Below, piece by piece: positions 23,351 to 32,579 of a stretch of 62,295 bases of DNA. The stretch lies in assembly GCA_030041375.1 (NCBI GenBank), contig JASHOA010000036.1:1-62295 (forward strand). Direction: 5' to 3'. The stretch's first letter is position 1. Every line of letters starts with the position of its first letter. Below the pieces are notes generated by a model. That model was not told the DNA's origin. It saw only the letters and a program-made list of their open reading frames with translations, and did not search any database. The stretch comes from Acetobacteraceae bacterium. GTDB taxonomy: Bacteria; Pseudomonadota; Alphaproteobacteria; Acetobacterales; Acetobacteraceae. The position numbers were made by a program, and so were the translations under genes.

Positions 23351-25854
23351 AGGCGACAGTGCTTCGGTCGCACGATGCGCGTGCTGCTTCGAGGTTGGGT
23401 GCGAAGCTCGAACGGCGCCGCCTGGCTGTCAGGCTTGCGCTCGTCTTCGAGCAGTCGTGGCGTCTCCTCTGGCCGCCGCTCGGCCTCATCGGGCTGTTCG
23501 CAGCGGCCGCCTTGTTCGGATTCGTGGCCCTGCTTCCCGCCTGGTTGCATCTGGCCGTCCTGCTCGCCCTCCTCGTCGCCGTTGCGGCCGCTATCGCCTC
23601 GGCCGCGCGCCGCTTCACTTTTCCTTCTCGCGCTGCCGCGGATCGGCGACTGGAGCAGACAAACGATCTCGCTCATCGTCCCCTGGCGGCTTTGTCGGAT
23701 CGCCCTGCAACCAACAACCCGACGGCGCTGATCCTTTGGCAGGTGCATCGCGACAGGATGGCCGCCAAGCTCACCGGTATCCGGGTTGGCCTCCCCCACC
23801 CCAACCTCGCCGCCCTGGACCGCTTCGCGCTCCGCGCTGGCTTGGTCGTTGCCCTTGTCGCCGGCTTCGGCGTTGCCGGGCCAGACTCGCAGAGCCGGCT
23901 GAGCGAGGCCTTCATGCCGGGCATTCCCGCCGGCCCCGCACCGCCCCCGTTCGAGCTGGAAGCCTGGATCACGCCCCCCGCCTACACCCACCTTCCGCCC
24001 ACATTCCTCAAGGCCTCGGGCGGCAGCTTCACGGTTCCCCAAGGTTCACAGTTGTCCGTCAGCGTGACCGGCGGCGCCGGCACGCCGAGGCTCATCCTGA
24101 CCGGTAGGGACCTTCCGTTCCACACCCTTGGACCATCGAGTTTTCGCGCCGAGACAATCCTCACGGAGGGCGGCCGGCTAGAGCTTCAGCGCGGGTTCGA
24201 ATCGGTCTCCGCCTGGGATCTGGCGGTCATCGCGCCGACCCCGCCGGAAGTGCATTTCGCGGCACCGCCCGGCCCGGATTCGAACAGCACCGCGACGCGA
24301 TTTCCCTGGCACATACAAGACACCTATGGCGTGACGGAGCTTGCCGCGGAACTGCACCTGCAAGCCCGGCCCGGCGCCCAGGCAATGCGTGTGCCACTGC
24401 CGCTCGCCGGCGTGGACACGAAAAATGCCACCGGCACCGCCCTCGTCGATCTGACCGCCAGCCCCTGGGCGGGCCTGGAGGTGATTGCGCGCCTGGAGGC
24501 CCGCAACGGCGCCGGCCTCACCGGAACGAGCGATACCATCGGCTTCCGGCTGCCGGAGATCGCCTTCCACAATCCGCTCGCCCGCGCGCTGATCGCGGTG
24601 CGCAAGCATCTCGTCTTGGCACCCGCCGATCGCCGCACCGCCATTTCCGGCCTCGACCGCCTTTCTTCCACGCCGGCCGCCGAGAACGCGGACCTTGGCG
24701 GGTTCCTCAACATGCGAGCGATCGCCGCACTCCTCCTTTATGACCATGGCGCGACGGCGACAGGGCGCGCCGAGCAGAGGCTGTGGCAGCTCGCCTGGCA
24801 TTACGAAGCAGGCCCCACCGCTCGCACTTCGAGCGAGCTCGCCGCCGCAACCCGTGCACTGGAGCAGGCACTCGCCGAGGCGGGCCGGCCGAACGGGCCG
24901 ACGCCGGCGGAGATCAATCGCCGGATTGCCGCCCTCGAGCAGGCCATCGAGCGCCAGATCGAGGCCTTGGCGAAGACGCTTCCGCGTGGCGCCAGGCTCC
25001 CCAACACCGCTGCCGCCCAACGCTACGACCAGCAGGCCTTCGAACGCATGGCCGAGGCCCTGCGCGAAGCCGTCGCGGCCGGGGACCTGGCCACCGCGCG
25101 CACTGAAATGGCGCAACTGCAACAGCTGTTGCAGCAATTGCAGAATGCCCGTCCCCTCAACCCCGAGGACCTGGCGCGTATGCGGCAATGGCAGAAGGGC
25201 GAACAGGCGATGGGTGCGCTCGGAGACGTCGTGCGGCGTGAAGGCAACCTCTTCGATCGAGCCCAAGGCCGCATCACGACTCCGGGGTCACCGGATGCGC
25301 GGCAGGAACGCCGGGGAGACGCTGCGATACAGCAGGCACTCCGCCGGGCGCTGGGTGCACTGATGAGTGACCTCGCGGATGCCACCGGCAACGTGCCATC
25401 CGCCCTCGGCCGGGCCGACATCGCGATGCGCGGCGCCGCCGAGGCCCTCCGGAAGGGCGCTGACGCTCCCGCCGCCGCCGCGGAACAGCAGGCCATCGCA
25501 GATTTGCAGCAGGGTGGTCGCCAGGCCATGGCCGCGATGACAGGCGGTGGCGGCAAGGGCGGGATGCCGCCCGGTCTTGGCGTCGCCGGCTTCCTGATGC
25601 CGGGAGGCTCGCCGTCGGGCAACCCGCTCTCTGGCCAGTTGGGCCGGGTGCCCGGGATCGGGCTCGATCCGTTCGGCCGGCCGACCGGCGACCAGCCGGA
25701 TGGCGGCAGGGCCAACGGATACGTGCGGGTCCCGAATGGCGACGTTGCCGCCGAGGCGCGCGCCATCGAGGAAGAATTGCGCCGCCGCGACGCCAATCCC
25801 TCCCTGCCGGTGCCCGATCGCAGCTATATCGAGCGGCTGCTCAAAGTGTTCTGA
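23347..25854 (+). CDS. DUF4175 (TIGR02302) membrane protein
   Basis: This 835-residue protein has two N-terminal transmembrane helices at about 43-85 (WRLLWPPLGLIGLFAAAALF; LHLAVLLALLVAVAAAIASA), a third near 165-180, a beta-rich central region (PPFELEAWITPPAYTHLPPT) and a long Gln/Ala-rich coiled part around 560-700 (ALEQAIERQIEALAKTLPRG, ARTEMAQLQQLLQQLQNARP). This is the TIGR02302 family, found next to lysA in alphaproteobacteria; its function is not established. The start at 23347 overlaps the lysA stop, so the pair is translationally coupled. Confidence 0.85.
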   Translation: MKATVLRSHDARAASRLGAKLERRRLAVRLALVFEQSWRLLWPPLGLIGLFAAAALFGFVALLPAWLHLAVLLALLVAVAAAIASAARRFTFPSRAAADRRLEQTNDLAHRPLAALSDRPATNNPTALILWQVHRDRMAAKLTGIRVGLPHPNLAALDRFALRAGLVVALVAGFGVAGPDSQSRLSEAFMPGIPAGPAPPPFELEAWITPPAYTHLPPTFLKASGGSFTVPQGSQLSVSVTGGAGTPRLILTGRDLPFHTLGPSSFRAETILTEGGRLELQRGFESVSAWDLAVIAPTPPEVHFAAPPGPDSNSTATRFPWHIQDTYGVTELAAELHLQARPGAQAMRVPLPLAGVDTKNATGTALVDLTASPWAGLEVIARLEARNGAGLTGTSDTIGFRLPEIAFHNPLARALIAVRKHLVLAPADRRTAISGLDRLSSTPAAENADLGGFLNMRAIAALLLYDHGATATGRAEQRLWQLAWHYEAGPTARTSSELAAATRALEQALAEAGRPNGPTPAEINRRIAALEQAIERQIEALAKTLPRGARLPNTAAAQRYDQQAFERMAEALREAVAAGDLATARTEMAQLQQLLQQLQNARPLNPEDLARMRQWQKGEQAMGALGDVVRREGNLFDRAQGRITTPGSPDARQERRGDAAIQQALRRALGALMSDLADATGNVPSALGRADIAMRGAAEALRKGADAPAAAAEQQAIADLQQGGRQAMAAMTGGGGKGGMPPGLGVAGFLMPGGSPSGNPLSGQLGRVPGIGLDPFGRPTGDQPDGGRANGYVRVPNGDVAAEARAIEEELRRRDANPSLPVPDRSYIERLLKVF

Positions 25855-25880
25855 AGGCACCCCCGGCTTGGCTGAGTGCC

Positions 25881-26411
25881 TTACTGCGGCACCGGTGTCG
25901 ATGCCGTAACCATTCCCAGCAGCGCATAAAGCCGCGCACTGGCCGGCCAGACGTGCATCACCTCGGCGCGGAAGGCGTAGCCACACCACACCAGCAGCAC
26001 CACCAGGATGATGGTTCCTACCCACCCGAGCCAAGTGGCGGCCGAGGCTCTGGGGCGCACTTCTGCGGCCGGCGCTTCTTCGGCGCGCGAACCCCGCGGC
26101 GGCCACCGCGGTCCGGCGAGCAGGCGGTCCAACCCGGGCGGGGGCTCCGCAACCGCGACCAGCGGCCAGGCGTGGGGCGAATCCGCGGCCGCAACGGGCT
26201 CCGCCATCGTCACCTCCTCCCGCCGCTCCGGCCGCGCCGGAAGCGAAAGCTCCGACTCGACTGTTGCCTCTCTCGGCGCGGGCTCGGCCACCGGCGCGGA
26301 AATCGACCACTCGGCGCCGCAGCGAGCGCAACGCAGCGTACGCGCACCGCTGCCGAGCACACGATCGGGAACCTGATAGGCGGTTGAACAGGACGGGCAG
26401 GAGACGCGCAT
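25881..26411 (-). CDS. MJ0042-type zinc-ribbon membrane protein
   Basis: This 176-residue protein has an N-terminal zinc ribbon (MRVSCPSCSTAYQVPD, then CARCGAEW) with two CxxC pairs. A long Pro/Ala/Glu-rich linker and one transmembrane helix near 130-148 (WVGTIILVVLLVWCGYAF) follow. Proteins of this type are frequent just upstream of ftsEX in alphaproteobacteria and are sometimes called thioredoxin-like or zinc-finger MJ0042 proteins; the role is unknown. I start at the ATG at 26411 because the zinc ribbon is normally at the extreme N-terminus. It is divergent from ftsE and convergent with the DUF4175 gene. Confidence 0.75.
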   Translation of the reverse strand: MRVSCPSCSTAYQVPDRVLGSGARTLRCARCGAEWSISAPVAEPAPREATVESELSLPARPERREEVTMAEPVAAADSPHAWPLVAVAEPPPGLDRLLAGPRWPPRGSRAEEAPAAEVRPRASAATWLGWVGTIILVVLLVWCGYAFRAEVMHVWPASARLYALLGMVTASTPVPQ

Positions 26412-26601
26412 TCCTTGGAAAATCGGCCGCGCCGTGAGCCGAAGCAAGTCCCGCAGCGAAGTCGGGGCGGAAATCGCGACGGTTTGACCAGCCGTCATGA
26501 TCGAGCCCGGAAACCGTCTGCGGAAACCTTGTTGCCCGGGATCGGCGCTTGCCCATGCCCCGCCGTTGCCAGACATGGCATGCTTGCCGCGAGAGAACGT
26601 C

Positions 26602-27270
26602 ATGGTCCGATTCGAACAGGTCGGTCTGAGCTATCCCGCCCACGGCCCGGGACCGCTGGCCCCGGTGCTGTACGATCTTTCGTTCAGCGTTCCCGAGGGC
26701 GGCTTCCGCTGGCTGGTTGGCGCGTCCGGCGCCGGCAAGACCAGCCTGCTGCGCCTGATGTATCTGGCCGTGCGACCATCAACCGGACGGCTCTCGCTGC
26801 TCGAAGTCGATATCGGTTCCGCCCGGCGCCGCCAGCTCGCCGGCCTCCGCCGTCGCATCGGCGTCGTCTATCAGGATTTTCGCCTGCTGCCGCATCTCTC
26901 GGCGTTCGACAATGTCGCGTTGCCGCTGCGCATCGATGGCCGCTCGGAAGGGCAGATCCGTGCCGACGTCGTCGAAATGCTCCGCTGGGTCGGCCTCTCC
27001 GGCAAGCTCGATTCGCCGCCCGAAACCTTGTCCGGCGGTGAGCAGCAGCGGGTCGCCATTGCCCGCGCGGTGATCGCACGGCCGCGGCTTCTGCTCGCCG
27101 ATGAGCCGACAGGCAATCTCGACGAGGTCCAGGCCGAACGGTTGTTGCGTCTGCTTCAGGAACTCAGTCGCCTCGGCACCACGGTCATCGTCGCCACCCA
27201 CAACCGGGGACTGGTGTCCCGCCACGACGCCCCGTCGCTCCGGCTCGATCATGGCCGGCTGGTATGCTGA
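26602..27270 (+). CDS. ftsE: Cell-division ABC ATPase FtsE
   Basis: This 222-residue ABC ATPase has Walker [14 protein letters not shown]-loop [20 protein letters not shown], signature [15 protein letters not shown], Walker [13 protein letters not shown] and switch VATHNRGLV. The VYQDF-(R/K)-LL and THNR segments are characteristic of FtsE. With FtsX it links septal-wall hydrolase activation to the divisome. The ATG at 26602 is chosen as the normal family start ([11 protein letters not shown]). ftsX follows after 59 bp. Confidence 0.9.
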   Translation: MVRFEQVGLSYPAHGPGPLAPVLYDLSFSVPEGGFRWLVGASGAGKTSLLRLMYLAVRPSTGRLSLLEVDIGSARRRQLAGLRRRIGVVYQDFRLLPHLSAFDNVALPLRIDGRSEGQIRADVVEMLRWVGLSGKLDSPPETLSGGEQQRVAIARAVIARPRLLLADEPTGNLDEVQAERLLRLLQELSRLGTTVIVATHNRGLVSRHDAPSLRLDHGRLVC

Positions 27271-27329
27271 TGGCCCGGCGCGCGAACGCTTCCTCTTTCT
27301 CCGCCAGCAGTTGCGACCGGTCATAGCCG

Positions 27330-28262
27330 ATGGCCCGCTCCCCGCTCCGTCCTCGTGGCTTCGATGATCTCGGGTTGCAGCGCGCTCTGTCTGACCGGCT
27401 GTTGCCGTTCCTCGTGGCGGCCATGGCGTTCCTGGCAGCGCTCGCGCTGGCCGGATTTTTCGCCGCGGCTCAGCTCGCCCGGCACTGGCAACAAGGCGCC
27501 GCAGCTTCCGTAACCGTCCAGGTCCCCGCCCCTTCGGCTCCGGCCGCCGGGGCAGGTGCGGCGCCCGCGACCCGGCTCAAGCGCGTTCTGGCCCTCCTGC
27601 GCAAAGACCCTGCCATTGCCTCCGCGCGGGCGCTTTCGGCAGCCGAACTCAACGCGCTGCTGCGCCCGTGGCTCGGAGCGGAAAGCCGGCCCCTGGCCCT
27701 GCCATTGCCCGCCGTGATCGCGGTCAGTCTGGCGCAGCCGACCGCATCCCTGGCCGGCCTCGGAGCAGCGCTCGGGAAAGCCGCACCCGGCACGCTCATC
27801 GAGAGCCATGGTGTCTGGGCCGGCCGGTTGACGGCCCTGGCCGAAAGTCTCCAGGCTTCCGCCGCGGTCGCGCTCCTGGTGGTAACGGCGGTCGCCGTCG
27901 CGGTGGTCGCGGTGGCGACCCGTTCGGGGCTCGCCACCCGCCGCGAAGCGATCGAGATCGTGCACGGCCTCGGTGCTACTGACCGCTACATCGCCGCCCG
28001 TTTCGCCGCCCGTGCCACGCGCCTCGCCCTCTTGGGTGCCATTGCCGGCGCCGCGGCGTCCTTGCCGGTGTTATTGACGCTCGCCCGGGTCGCCGCCCCG
28101 TTCGGCCGGCTCGAGGCGCCCGCCGCCCCGCTGGCGATCCCCACCGCCGGCCTGCCGCCGTTGCTGTGGCTCGCCCTGCCGCTGCTGCCGCTGGCCGCCG
28201 CGGTCATCGGGTATGTCACCGCGCAGGTGACCGTCCATAGCTGGCTGAGAAGGCTGCCGTGA
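27330..28262 (+). CDS. ftsX: Cell-division membrane protein FtsX
   Basis: This 310-residue membrane protein has one N-terminal transmembrane helix at about 27-48, a periplasmic domain (ASVTVQVPAPSAPAAG onward) and three C-terminal transmembrane helices around 185-305. This is the FtsX topology. IVHGLGATDRYIAARFAARA is the conserved cytoplasmic loop near the second helix (usually LGA-x-x-xYIA-x-x-F). It partners FtsE. The C-terminus overlaps the next start by 4 bp, forming a run with YdcF, PlsC and the DUF2125 gene. Confidence 0.85.
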   Translation: MARSPLRPRGFDDLGLQRALSDRLLPFLVAAMAFLAALALAGFFAAAQLARHWQQGAAASVTVQVPAPSAPAAGAGAAPATRLKRVLALLRKDPAIASARALSAAELNALLRPWLGAESRPLALPLPAVIAVSLAQPTASLAGLGAALGKAAPGTLIESHGVWAGRLTALAESLQASAAVALLVVTAVAVAVVAVATRSGLATRREAIEIVHGLGATDRYIAARFAARATRLALLGAIAGAAASLPVLLTLARVAAPFGRLEAPAAPLAIPTAGLPPLLWLALPLLPLAAAVIGYVTAQVTVHSWLRRLP

Positions 28263-28882
28263 GGCGATCGCACCCGCTCGGTTTACGCCGCCTGCTCCGC
28301 CCGGCGGGATTGCTGCTCGGCCTCGCACTGTTCGCCTCCGCGGCCGGTTTCGCCTGGTTCGTCGGCCACATCCTCACCCCCACACCGCCGCCCGCGCTGG
28401 CCGGCGGAATCGTCGTCCTGACCGGCGGCGCCGGCCGGGTCAAGGAGGCATTCCGCCTCCTTCTGTCTGGTCGCGCCCCGTGCCTCCTCATCTCCGGCGT
28501 CGGGCCGGAGACGCACCTTGCCGATCTGGCGCGGCTCTCCGGTGTACCGGACGGCTCCCTCCTCGGCAGGGTTAACCTCGGCCGCCGCGCCGCGAGCACC
28601 GCCGGCAACGCCCATGAAGCCGCCCGCTGGGTGCAGGCGAGGCACCTCGAAAGCCTGATTCTGGTCACCTCTTTCTACCACATGCCCCGCGCGCTGGCAG
28701 ATTTTCGCCGCGCCCTTCCCCATGTCCGGCTCGAACCCGTGAGTGTGCCGCCGGCCGCGCCGGTGCGAGCCTGGCCGCCCGGACTGTGGCGGGTCGTGAT
28801 CGCGGAATATGCCAAGTGGTTGGCCACGGAGGCCGGAATCACGCCGCCCGTGCACACTGCGGAGACAGAGCAGGGGGCATGA
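28259..28882 (+). CDS. YdcF/ElyC-family (DUF218) envelope protein
   Basis: This 207-residue protein has an N-terminal transmembrane helix at about 16-35 and a DUF218 domain: GGIVVLTGGAGRVKEAFRLL, LLISGVGPETHL, STAGNAHEAARWVQA and VTSFYHMPRALADFRRALP. Family members (YdcF, SanA, ElyC) affect cell-envelope integrity and peptidoglycan or undecaprenyl metabolism. The gene overlaps ftsX and plsC at both ends, so the three are likely co-expressed. Confidence 0.8.
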   Translation: MRRSHPLGLRRLLRPAGLLLGLALFASAAGFAWFVGHILTPTPPPALAGGIVVLTGGAGRVKEAFRLLLSGRAPCLLISGVGPETHLADLARLSGVPDGSLLGRVNLGRRAASTAGNAHEAARWVQARHLESLILVTSFYHMPRALADFRRALPHVRLEPVSVPPAAPVRAWPPGLWRVVIAEYAKWLATEAGITPPVHTAETEQGA

Positions 28883-29649
28883 TCCTGCTGCGCTCCGCTC
28901 TCTACCATCTCTACTTCTGGGCGGTCACGCTCCCCATGGCGGTGGGATCGTTGCCGATTCGCTTCTTCGCCCCCCGATTCGCACTGGCCTATGGCAAGAT
29001 CTGGGCCCGGGTCCTGTTTGCCGGGCTCGGCCCGCTGGCCGGAATCCGCATTTCCGTAACCGGCATGGAGAATCTGCCGAAGCTTGGGCCGGCGCTGATC
29101 GCCTCTCAACACCAGTCCGCCTTCGATACGCTCCTCTGGCTGACACTCGTACCGCGCCCGGCCTATGTCCTGAAGCGCGAACTGACGCGCATTCCTCTCT
29201 TCGGCCCGATGCTCCCCTTGAGCGGACAGATCGCGATCGACCGCAGCGGCGGGGCTTCCGCCATCCGCAGGATGCTCCGCGACGCCGCGCAGGCGGAGAG
29301 CGAGGACCGCCAGATCATCATCTTCCCCGAAGGGACACGCCGGCCACCCGGAAATGTCGGGCGCCTGCAGCCCGGCGTGGCCGCCCTTGCCGCCCATACC
29401 GGCCTGGCCGTGATTCCGGTGCTGACCGATTCAGGTCGTTGCTGGCCGCGGCGGAGCTTTCGCAGACAACCTGGCACCATCCATATTGCCATTCTCCGCC
29501 CGCTTCCGCCTGGCCTCCCGCGCAGTGCCCTCCTCGAGCGCCTGACCGAACTCTTCACTGCCGGCCTCGCCGCTGTGGGCAAGTCTGTGGGGGAACCGGA
29601 AGGCAGCTTGCCAAGGCCCCGCAGCAGTTCCCTCCATTCGTCTGATTGA
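28879..29649 (+). CDS. 1-acyl-sn-glycerol-3-phosphate acyltransferase (PlsC type)
   Basis: This 256-residue membrane enzyme has an N-terminal hydrophobic segment and the acyltransferase motifs HQSAFD (HX4D, about residues 78-83), RIPLFG, FPEGTRRPPG and a late IPVL-x-DSG block. It transfers an acyl group to lysophosphatidic acid in phospholipid synthesis. The start at 28879 overlaps the YdcF stop (ATGA) and is preceded by CAGGGGG. The C-terminal tail (SLPRPRSSSLHSSD) is not part of the family domain. Confidence 0.88.
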   Translation: MILLRSALYHLYFWAVTLPMAVGSLPIRFFAPRFALAYGKIWARVLFAGLGPLAGIRISVTGMENLPKLGPALIASQHQSAFDTLLWLTLVPRPAYVLKRELTRIPLFGPMLPLSGQIAIDRSGGASAIRRMLRDAAQAESEDRQIIIFPEGTRRPPGNVGRLQPGVAALAAHTGLAVIPVLTDSGRCWPRRSFRRQPGTIHIAILRPLPPGLPRSALLERLTELFTAGLAAVGKSVGEPEGSLPRPRSSSLHSSD

Positions 29650-29782
29650 CGCTCGTTTATTTTTTTGCACGCAGCGGCGTGAGGTGCCGCAGCGGGCTGT
29701 GGATGATGCCTCGCCGTATCTCTTTTCGGCCGCCCATTGCCGGGGCCAAGACTGTCCAGCCCGGGGGTTGTATCTTTTCGCG

Positions 29783-30853
29783 ATGCGACGCCATGGCCTG
29801 GTCCTCACGCTCGTCCTCGTTCCGTTATTCGCGATCGGCGCCGAGAGTCTGCTCTGGCTGCTGGCCGCCCGCCAGGTGCAGACGACCTTCCATGAGTGGG
29901 TGGCCGCCCGCAAAGCCGGAGGTTGGCAGGTCGCCGCGGGTGCCGAGCGACTCGGCGGATGGCCGTTTGCAGCCTTGGTGCGAATCGCCGGTTTTTCGAT
30001 CTCCGGCGGCACCGCATTGCTGCCTGGCGGCTTGTCCTGGAGCAGCGAACGGCTGGCGCTCCGGCTCTCTCTTTCCTCCCCCGGGAGGCTTGTCGTGCAA
30101 CCGGCAGGGCTGCAAAATCTGCGCCTCTTCGGCGGCCCCACGATCGTCGCCTCGGCAAGCCGCATCAGCGCATCAGTGCGATTTGCGGTTCTGCCTTTTC
30201 TGGACCAACCGGCGCCGCCGGAGGGCCTGCTGATCACAGCCAGTCGGGTCCATATCAGGCCGGCTGCCATTCACTCCGATCTCATAACGGCTGCGACGGT
30301 CGCTGTTCAGGCCATGCCGGCCCTCCCGCGCGCGGGGCAGGATCAATCGGGGCCGTCGCTCCGGTTCGAGGCCACGGGAATTGGCGTCGCGCAGGAGCAG
30401 GTGGCGGCGCTCGGCACCAGGATCAGCGTCTTTTCCTTCTTCGGCAGCCTCGTCCACCAGGTACCCAACGGCACCAACTGGACGTCCCGGCTCGCCGACT
30501 GGCGCGACCACGGGGGAACCGTGGCGGTGCGCAGCCTCTCGGTGGTCTGGGGCCAGCTTGCAGTGGGTGGCTCGGGCCGCGTCACGCTCGACCAGAATCT
30601 GCAACCGGCCGGCCAGGCCACCGCCCGCCTGGTCGGCTACGCGGCGACACTCGATGCGCTGGCCGATGCCGGAAGCATCGGCAGCGGCGTTGCAACCGCC
30701 GCCAAGGCGCTCCTCACTCTTCTCGCCCGTCCGTCTTCCTCTGGTGGACCGCCCGAGGTGGATGTGCCGCTCAGCCTCGAGAACCGCACCCTGAGCCTCG
30801 GCCAGATTCCCCTGCTCAAGCTTCCCTCCGTGACCTGGCCCTCCGCTTCGTGA
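29783..30853 (+). CDS. DUF2125 exported/membrane-anchored protein
   Basis: This 356-residue protein starts MRRHGLVLTLVLVPLFAIGA, with a hydrophobic anchor or uncleaved signal. A beta-rich body follows, with RLGGWPFAALVRIAGFSISG, LSWSSERLALRLSLSSPGRL and WRDHGGTVAVRSLSVVWGQL. These blocks are typical of DUF2125, a periplasmic family of unknown role in alphaproteobacteria. I chose the ATG at 29783 because the hydrophobic signal starts there. It is convergent with the D,D-carboxypeptidase gene. Confidence 0.75.
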   Translation: MRRHGLVLTLVLVPLFAIGAESLLWLLAARQVQTTFHEWVAARKAGGWQVAAGAERLGGWPFAALVRIAGFSISGGTALLPGGLSWSSERLALRLSLSSPGRLVVQPAGLQNLRLFGGPTIVASASRISASVRFAVLPFLDQPAPPEGLLITASRVHIRPAAIHSDLITAATVAVQAMPALPRAGQDQSGPSLRFEATGIGVAQEQVAALGTRISVFSFFGSLVHQVPNGTNWTSRLADWRDHGGTVAVRSLSVVWGQLAVGGSGRVTLDQNLQPAGQATARLVGYAATLDALADAGSIGSGVATAAKALLTLLARPSSSGGPPEVDVPLSLENRTLSLGQIPLLKLPSVTWPSAS

Positions 30854-30955
30854 GGCGTCCGGAGCACCCGGCGGAAGCCCGCGGCGCTCGATGCCAGATC
30901 AATACGGCTTCCGCCGCCGTCGCGAAGCGCTCCGCCGGCGCGATCGGCGGATTGT

Positions 30956-32167
30956 TCAGCGGCTGGCGATCTCCCCGCCCGCGCGCGGCGGCAAAAGCCA
31001 GCACGGCAGCTTGTGGTGTGCCAAAGCCCGGCAGCCGGCGTGCGCCTCCGCGGCCGAAAGTTCGATGATGCGCGCCCGCCACAAGGTGCGGCCGCCCGTC
31101 ACCGCGCGCTCGACATCGGCACGACCTGCTCCGACGATTCGTCCGCCCAGGTCGGCGACGTAAGAGGCCATCCGCTCGCTCGTATAGGCTGCCACCTGCA
31201 CGCCCCAGTCCCGCTCCGCAACCAGGGGTGGATCGCTCGGCTGCGGCGCGGTTGCCGCCTGCGCCGGGACGATCAGTCCACTGACGAAGCTCGGGAGGGG
31301 ATGGCCCGATTCGGCCAGTTCGGTCTCCGGCGGGGATGGCGCGTTTTCCTCGGCGAAGCCCTCGTTCAGCAGCGCCGTCATCGCCCCGTCGATCTCAGGG
31401 ATGGTCTGCGTGCCCATCACCACCCCGATCAGGCGCACGTCCCCGCGCTCGGCGCTGCTGATCAGCGTGTGACCGGCGGCATGCGTATAGCCGGTCTTGA
31501 TGCCGTCGGCTCCGGGATAGACCTTGAGCAGGCCGTCGTCGCTCCTGATCCAGCGCCCGCGGAAGAGAAAACGGCGGGTGCTGAACCAGTGGTACTGGTC
31601 CGGAAAATCCAGGATGAGCCGGCGCGCCAGGATCGCCATGTCGTACGCTGTCGTGACTTGCCGGGGGTTCGGCAGGCCGGAGGGGTTGGCATACACGGTG
31701 TGCGCCATGCCGAGGGCATGCGCGCGCAGCGTCATCATCTCGGCAAAGCGGCTGATGCTACCCCCGCCGAGATATTGGCCGAGCGCGGTCGCGGCATCGT
31801 TCGCCGAGAGCGTCACCATGCTCAGGATGGCCTCCTGCACGGTGATGGTCGAGCCGGGCGCCAGCCCGAGCTTCACCGGCTCGACCGCAGCGGCACGCTC
31901 CGAGAAGGGAATGCTGGTATCGAGGGTAATCCGCCGGTCGCGCAGCGCCTCGAACGCCAGGTAAAGCGTCATCAATTTGGTGAGGCTGGCCGGATAGCGC
32001 ATCGCGCCCGGCTCGAATTCGGTCAGGACCCGTCCCGTCGCCGCGTCGACGACGATATAGCTCGGGTGGCGAAAGCCGATCTCGGCCCGCGCCGGCAGGC
32101 TCCCCAGGAACAAGAGGGCGGACATCAGGAGGCCGGTCAGCACTGTCCGCTGGTGCGCCATTCGCAT
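30956..32167 (-). CDS. D-alanyl-D-alanine carboxypeptidase with C-terminal SPOR domain
   Basis: This 403-residue low-molecular-weight penicillin-binding protein has a signal peptide ending near ARA-EIG. Catalytic motifs are SLTK with Ser61 and Lys64, SAN at 121-123, and KTG at 224-226. The enzyme trims the terminal D-Ala of peptidoglycan stem peptides in the periplasm. After about residue 320 a SPOR domain follows (WGVQVAAYTSERMASYVADL; RARIIELSAAEAHAGCRAL), which binds denuded septal glycan and targets the protein to the division site. This replaces the amphipathic anchor of DacA-type enzymes. ATGs at 32167 and 32161 are both possible. Confidence 0.92.
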   Translation of the reverse strand: MRMAHQRTVLTGLLMSALLFLGSLPARAEIGFRHPSYIVVDAATGRVLTEFEPGAMRYPASLTKLMTLYLAFEALRDRRITLDTSIPFSERAAAVEPVKLGLAPGSTITVQEAILSMVTLSANDAATALGQYLGGGSISRFAEMMTLRAHALGMAHTVYANPSGLPNPRQVTTAYDMAILARRLILDFPDQYHWFSTRRFLFRGRWIRSDDGLLKVYPGADGIKTGYTHAAGHTLISSAERGDVRLIGVVMGTQTIPEIDGAMTALLNEGFAEENAPSPPETELAESGHPLPSFVSGLIVPAQAATAPQPSDPPLVAERDWGVQVAAYTSERMASYVADLGGRIVGAGRADVERAVTGGRTLWRARIIELSAAEAHAGCRALAHHKLPCWLLPPRAGGEIASR

Positions 32168-32579
32168 TTCCTTGCTGCTCCTCGCCGGCTCGTCTGGACC
32201 GCGCTCGGCTCGGCGCGCCCCCCTTGTCTGATCGCGCGGATGCCGCCCCTGGAACGCCCCGGCGATTCCAGAAGCGGCATCCGCGCTCCGGCAACTTTAC
32301 TGCGGCAACGCCTTTCTGTCCAGGGGTCTCCGAAATAAAAAGTGAAGCCGTGCAGAGGGTTAACGGATGCTGTTCGACCTTGCCCCAGACCTTTTCGCAA
32401 GCGGTTCAAAATTTTTTTGTGCAGTGCACAAAGAGCCCTTGCGGAGCGCCGGAAACCGCCCTATGTCCGCCTCGTGCTGCGGTGCAGCAAGATGATCGGA
32501 TGCCGGCGGACGGGCCTGAGGACGAGGGGTCCCGAGGCGTTCAGGGCCGGCCCCAGAGCAGAGTGGAGGGACAACGACG
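32168..32579. other. Intergenic region upstream of the phasin gene
   Basis: No gene of convincing length is present in this 412-bp divergent gap. It holds a T-tract followed by a TGC-rich dyad at 32417-32431, and an A/G-rich ribosome-binding segment (GGAGGGACAACGACG) right before the phasin start. The leftward 130 bp should contain the promoter of the carboxypeptidase gene, but I cannot place its boxes with confidence. Confidence 0.5.
32417..32431. promoter_or_regulatory. Perfect 7-1-7 dyad upstream of the phasin gene, candidate PhaR operator
   Basis: TTGTGCA-G-TGCACAA is a perfect inverted repeat about 150 bp before the phasin start codon, immediately after a run of seven T. PhaR regulators of polyhydroxyalkanoate granule genes bind TGC-containing dyads upstream of phasin genes in other alphaproteobacteria. 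The assignment to PhaR is inference. Confidence 0.4.
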
